This document shows, piece after piece, positions 59,298 to 64,000 of a stretch of 64,000 nt of DNA. Each line of letters starts with the position of its first letter. Within the stretch, counting starts at the first letter, position 1. Source of the DNA: Unio delphinus (lineage: Eukaryota > Mollusca > Bivalvia > Unionida > Unionidae); NCBI GenBank assembly GCA_029339505.1, contig JAQISU010000167.1, forward strand, positions 3,223,501 through 3,287,500, given 5' to 3'. The notes below the pieces were generated by a model. It did no database searches, was not told the DNA's origin, and was given only the letters and a program-made list of their open reading frames with translations. The position numbers and the translations under genes were made by a program.

Positions 59298-62200
59298 AGT
59301 TTTAGGAGACATGAGCGTTTAATACAGGCAAAACAACTTTAGTCAACCATTGTCTACAGACCATCAGTGGTTTTATTTCGCAAGTAAAGTAATTTTATTT
59401 TGTTTGCATGTACTTACTACTTAGTATGTTTTTTTTTTCTTCTATTGATTACTTCTAACAAGCTGAACTGATCCAAATCTGACGACTTGTTAAGTGACGA
59501 CAAATTTGAGCCTACGAAGTTTGCAGTGTGATCCGTCCTATAAGTGAGTATGGACGGTATACGACCTGTACCTAGCTTTAAATCCGTTTTGCCAATGTGA
59601 TTCAATGTATATCGGGTAATTAAGGTATGCATCATAACTACTGTTGCACAATAGTTACTGGGAAACGTTTGTTCTGTTTTTATTACAGAGATTTGCAACT
59701 AGACACATGAAAAATTGACGTGATTCATAATTAAAGATATGCTTGAAATAGAAACGATTAGCTTATGTACTAACGTTTAAGTCAAATCCAACAACATCGA
59801 CCATAATCTGCCGTTGCATAACGTGCCAGGTGATAAGGGTCTATGTGGTTTTGTTAGAACTAAACAAGTAGATCGAGTAATATAGACTCCGATCTGCAGG
59901 CTCATTTTGAGAGGGTAGATCTGTCTCTATGCTGCTTGCAATTGGATGAAATTTATAAGCAGGTATAGACAGGATAAAAAACGATTGTTTTTGTATTTTC
60001 TTTTGGATTATATTTTTAAAAAATTATGTATTATGTTTTGTTTTGTTATTTTGAAAGATTTGAGTAAGGGTCAATATTCTAACTCAAATGTGCTGTAGTA
60101 AAAAAAAAAGTTTTGTTTCACTGATTCTTTACTCTTATGATAGGTTTTTATATTCGGCCACTCCATTAAAACTGCGAGCAAAGACACCAGAAGCCTACCG
60201 ATGTGCTGCAATTAGAATGCTATAGTTTGAATGTACACGTGTTTTTATGTCTCACTCCTTATCGTTTACTGACAATAAATTGCACATATCTATAACAAAA
60301 ATCAAAGTTTTCTAAGATCTGTTTTTATACTTTTCGCATTCACTGCTTCTGCTTGCCCTTATAAAACGAAAGATGAGAATATCAGTTTGAAACTTGTTTG
60401 GAAATGGAATTTTCATACGTGACGCAATTCTTAAAGAAAGAGTTTTTAAATCACATTCAAATAAGGCTAGTTTATCAATGATCTCAAATCTGAAAAAAGA
60501 AATATGGCCTATAAATCCAATCTTTGATTTGCAAAGTGAAATATTTTCATAGTCTTTAATGCAATTACGAATTATTTATAAGATAATAAATGCTGCACTT
60601 GGAAATCAAGATCAAGGATGCTATCAATTGAAATCAATTCCTTGCTTATTCATAAGGTGATTAACGGACAAATTCTAAAGAAACATTTATTAAAATAATA
60701 TACAGCATTCAGTGAAATGTCTTTCATTTACAACAAAATCGTAACAATTTTGATCCAAAAAAGTAAACTTTTGTCTTTTTCACTAAGGTATTTTCGGTGG
60801 GAATTTCAAAAGTTTTTTCATTTTTAAATATACTTTATTTACTGTACATAACTGTAGACATTTAAACTACACGATAATATTGTTATGTACTTTGTAAAAA
60901 TATATTTTAAATAGATAAATGCATGTTTGTACAAACATCCAATGGAAGGTCGAGAATAGGGAATGGATTCGTCCGTTAGTCAGATAGACCTGATTATATT
61001 ATCACAAGATTAATAAGTTAACAATTCAGTTCGTTATTGCTTGATTGCGTGAATATTATTTTTATAAGAATGACTGAATATAAATATTGACGGATGAGGG
61101 ACAAGACGAAACTAATGTAGTTCGGTCTATAACATAAAAAATCCCTTCTAATGCGTATGCAATTTTGAACACTTTTTTTGGAATATTTACATGTACAATG
61201 TCCAAAAATGTGAAAAGATTATTTTTAGGGACGGTAAATAATGAAAAACTATTTTTAAACACGGATATTTATGAAAATTAGAAATTATGAAATAAAGATA
61301 TTGAAGAAATGCATTTAATGGATATTAGCTAGAAAATAGCTTTCCTAATTTCATATATATTTATCATTCCTTAATGATTGAAAACTCATCGCATATTAAC
61401 TAATCACATCAATAAAGGTAGATTTGTCTAACTGGTAATTGAATTATGTACACATGAAGGTAGAATTGGTCTAATAGGTAAAGGAACACATTTCCTATTT
61501 ATGAGTACGTAGCCTATGTATTCATATAGAATTTTTTTTGCAAGATATTAGCAGGACAGCTAAGGTAAAATATATGAAGAAAACGGGCGTTGAGGAGCAT
61601 TAAGAAAATGAAAAGAACGATTTAAATGCTTTCTTAGAGTTTATTACAAATATCGTTCAAGGAATGGGTAATATAGAATTCCGTTAATTACGCACAAACC
61701 CATTTTATTACACAATTCAAAATGATGTTGCTTTAGTCCATTCCTAAGCTTTGATTTTTAACTAGTAAAAACTAAGCAATGCCATGATCTAGTCCAAAGG
61801 CTTAATGTCCGCCACATGAGGATGCAGTTTAAGATCTTCGCTTTATTGATTTGAATGGTTTAATTTAATAAATATAATCAATGATTTTTGTTAAAAGAAA
61901 ACAGGTGATGAATTCAAATAAAACTTTATGGAACTCATTGAATGATTGCATCTTTTTCTTGTCAAGGTTCAAATTATGAGTTGTCAATAGCCTGTCCTCG
62001 CGGCACTTTTGAAGCTAACCCTTACGCAGAACAGAAAAATGGAGCAGGCAGATTTTCTTCCCGCGGATAGAGGTGAAATTCAGGAGGGGGCACTTACCAT
62101 TATGTGCGGTCGCCCATGGAAAAGATTTAAATTAGATGCAAGACTGCATCTTAATTAATGATGCAACGAAAATGAAATTGGCCAAACTAAAATAAAATAG

Positions 62201-62534
62201 CAGAGCAAGTTTTAATGGGGTCTGTCTTTTCTTTTCATTTTAACAGAAAAGTACAAGTTAATAAAACGAAACGAGTGTCAATTGAATAAGATTTATTGAT
62301 ATTAAATTGGTGATTATGTAAATGTAATACAATAAATATTTTGTGCATTTTGTTGCTGTAACCAGGGCGATAGAGAGTGTGTCACGGGCCCTGGGGTAAG
62401 AGACACCTAGGCCTCTCTTAGTTCTTGTTAAAACAAAAATATTATTTCATAAAATTTATAAAATTAAAACGTGTTGTTCGGCTCGGGCCCCCTTACGGGC
62501 CATGGCCTTAGACCCCGGAATATATAACCGTACC

Positions 62535-62865
62535 CCACCCCACCTTTAGTGGTTAGAGCATCCACCACGGAAGCGGGAGGTCGTGGGTTCGATCCCCGAC
62601 CAAGTCGTACCAAAGACTTACAAAAATGGTACCAACAGCTGCCTCGCTCGCTTGACGCTCAGCATTAGGAAGTTAGTGTTAAGACTGGTCGGCCTGGTGT
62701 CAGGATAATGTGACTAGGTTGGACATCATGCTAAATGTCTGCGGCATGATGCCCCAGTGCTAGACATCACTATAAACTGCCTCACTGCAGACATCGTAGC
62801 GATATAACTGAAAAATTGTGAAAGCTACGTTAAAAATCCTAATCAAACAAACAAACAAAAAACCA
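62535..62865 (+). mobile_element. tRNA-derived SINE (mollusc-type)
   Basis: The tRNA-like head has TAGTGGTTAGAGCATCCACC (box A) and GGGTTCGATCCCCGACC (box B). The body includes CTCGCTTGACGCTCAGCATT and GGTCGGCCTGGTGTCAGGAT, and it ends GCTACGTTAAAAATCC followed by (AAAC)n. This layout is, from memory, typical of bivalve/gastropod SINEs and supports a molluscan host. Confidence 0.8.
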
Positions 62866-64000
62866 ACAGAGAATGGATTTAATTTGGTAATATTGGATCC
62901 AACAGCATAAACTAGTGTCTCGTGAGTGACCAAATAAATCGGTATTAATACGCGTTAGTGCACAGGGGTACAGAACATGTGTATCAAAAGTGTTTAAGAG
63001 GTTACACGATTAAAGCACGCCTTCAAAGACGTTAATAGTTAAAGTATATCCTTGTCGTTACAACGCTTAAGCGGATTTTCTAGGGAATGCAAACACTTGA
63101 ATGAAATATTGTCCACTTTGCACTCATTGTAGCTCAAATACGACGAATGGCTTTAACTGGTACAGTGGTTGGATTGAAATTCATCTGTGATGAAGTCCAC
63201 GCAAGACACATCTTTTGGCTCTCGTAAAACCTGATCCATTATTTTTTTTTTTTTTGAGCATTGCCACATTTGAATTCAATACTGTTTGAGCTGAAAAGGC
63301 GTTCACTTCTGATACATGACAAAGCTGTTCACAAAACTACTGCCGGTTTTTCATTGATGTTTGTGATGACATAGATGTTTAATTCCGACAGTAATACGAT
63401 ATAATAGACACGGAAATCCAGTGAAATGAACTTCCATCCGGCAGTGATGTGTGTATTGAGCGCTATAAAAACCATCGATTAAGAGTCAATATCCCCCATA
63501 ATTACAATTTTATCTGTCTATTGGCCAGTATGATTTCATTTTGTGCAAGAGAACTTTAGATTAGCTTCGATGTAGCGCAAGAGAATCAATGTTAGCTGCC
63601 GCTTGTGTGTTTGGTAATGGATTTCGAAATAATCGCAGTGATTTTATTTTTATTATTTATTGGCTGGAAGTGATCACGACGGTCAATAGTAAAAGCGAGT
63701 GATTAAAACTTTTGGATTAAGACTGAGCCGACAATGCCCCTCTTCCTCGCAAAAATGACACAAATCTATTTTCGTAAAAATGAGTACCACCTATTCGTTT
63801 TGGACGCATTTGCTGCTTATGAAGTCATGCTGTTTTCAAAAAAAAAAATCAGCAGAGTCGTAAACTTTGGAAATTTCTGAATCATAATGTTCCTGTAACT
63901 TTCGAAATAAAAACAAGTCCTAACCTATTTAAAAACAATTACATAAAAATAACCATTTTTGCTGACAGGATTAGAATATTACATTAATTGAAAATTCAAA
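62866..64000. other. Non-coding window end
   Basis: Nothing recognised apart from a T-run at 63242-63255. Confidence 0.5.

Larger units (their letters stand above)
57150..62530. other. Non-coding stretch with repeats
   Basis: A 21-bp minisatellite lies at 58122-58229, degenerate repeats with CATAGCCAAA(A/C) words at about 58560-58960, and (GT)n at 59240-59297. No gene recognised. Confidence 0.5.

Noticed and set aside
61970..62160. Possible exon around CCTCGCGGCACTTTTGAAGC
   Set aside because: GC-richer and exon-like by eye, but frames are short and the splice edges are unconvincing.
62535..62620. tRNA gene
   Set aside because: A- and B-box-like sequences are present, but a body and an A-rich tail follow and no clean cloverleaf is visible; a SINE head fits better.

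Overview
This is an AT-rich metazoan genomic window, most likely molluscan. It carries long (AT)n arrays, two tRNA-derived SINEs, LINEs ending in (TTA)n, and a host SLC46-type transporter gene. The molluscan call rests on remembered SINE/LINE architecture and is an inference. The left half is dominated by large virus-like DNA transposons of the Maverick/Polinton (adintovirus-like) type, related to adenovirus-lineage viruses and integrated in the host chromosome.

Layout. 1-523: right end of one Polinton (element A), with the packaging-ATPase C-terminus and terminal repeat. 524-5027: spacer with microsatellites. 5028-20249: a complete 15.2-kb Polinton (element B) with 264-bp terminal inverted repeats (TIRs) that differ at about 2 positions and a likely TATACA target duplication. 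20250-22654: spacer. 22655-34107: a decayed, truncated Polinton (element C), interrupted by a LINE, a hAT-like MITE and AT microsatellites. 34108-64000: host sequence with one clear gene (SLC46-like, 35576-37057, minus), LINE copies at 37440-38060, 40305-41600 and 45610-48655, minisatellites (45-bp, 41-bp, 32-bp and 21-bp units) and SINEs at about 53400 and 62535.

Element B gene plan. A minus-strand block holds, from left to right: a putative minor structural (penton/spike-like) protein, a membrane protein, a coiled-coil fiber-like protein, an adenain-type protease, a pVI-like membrane-active protein, the double-jelly-roll major capsid protein, a pX-like core protein, a coiled-coil minor protein, a small unknown protein, a NUMOD/HNH endonuclease and a zinc-finger protein. 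Divergent from this block, on the plus strand, is a very large open frame. It has N-terminal repeats, a protein-primed-type DNA polymerase B, an SF1 helicase and, after a frameshift at an A9 run, an HNH domain. Then follow a retroviral-type integrase, a parvovirus-type phospholipase A2, a DUF5679-like zinc ribbon (all minus) and the FtsK/HerA-type packaging ATPase (plus). Together these would replicate, package, mature, deliver and integrate a virion-borne genome. Despite nearly identical TIRs, element B has single in-frame stops in the capsid, polymerase, helicase, pX and integrase genes, so it looks young but disabled.

Element C has the same gene families, but its capsid block is inverted relative to the replication block. 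The two blocks converge on a large imperfect hairpin. This makes it a second, structurally rearranged lineage of the same virus-like family in one locus. The most distinctive observations are the polymerase-helicase-HNH fusion, the terminal repeats that are themselves bounded by inverted copies of the terminal motif, the modular inversion between the two elements, and shared promoter-like motifs ahead of the late genes.
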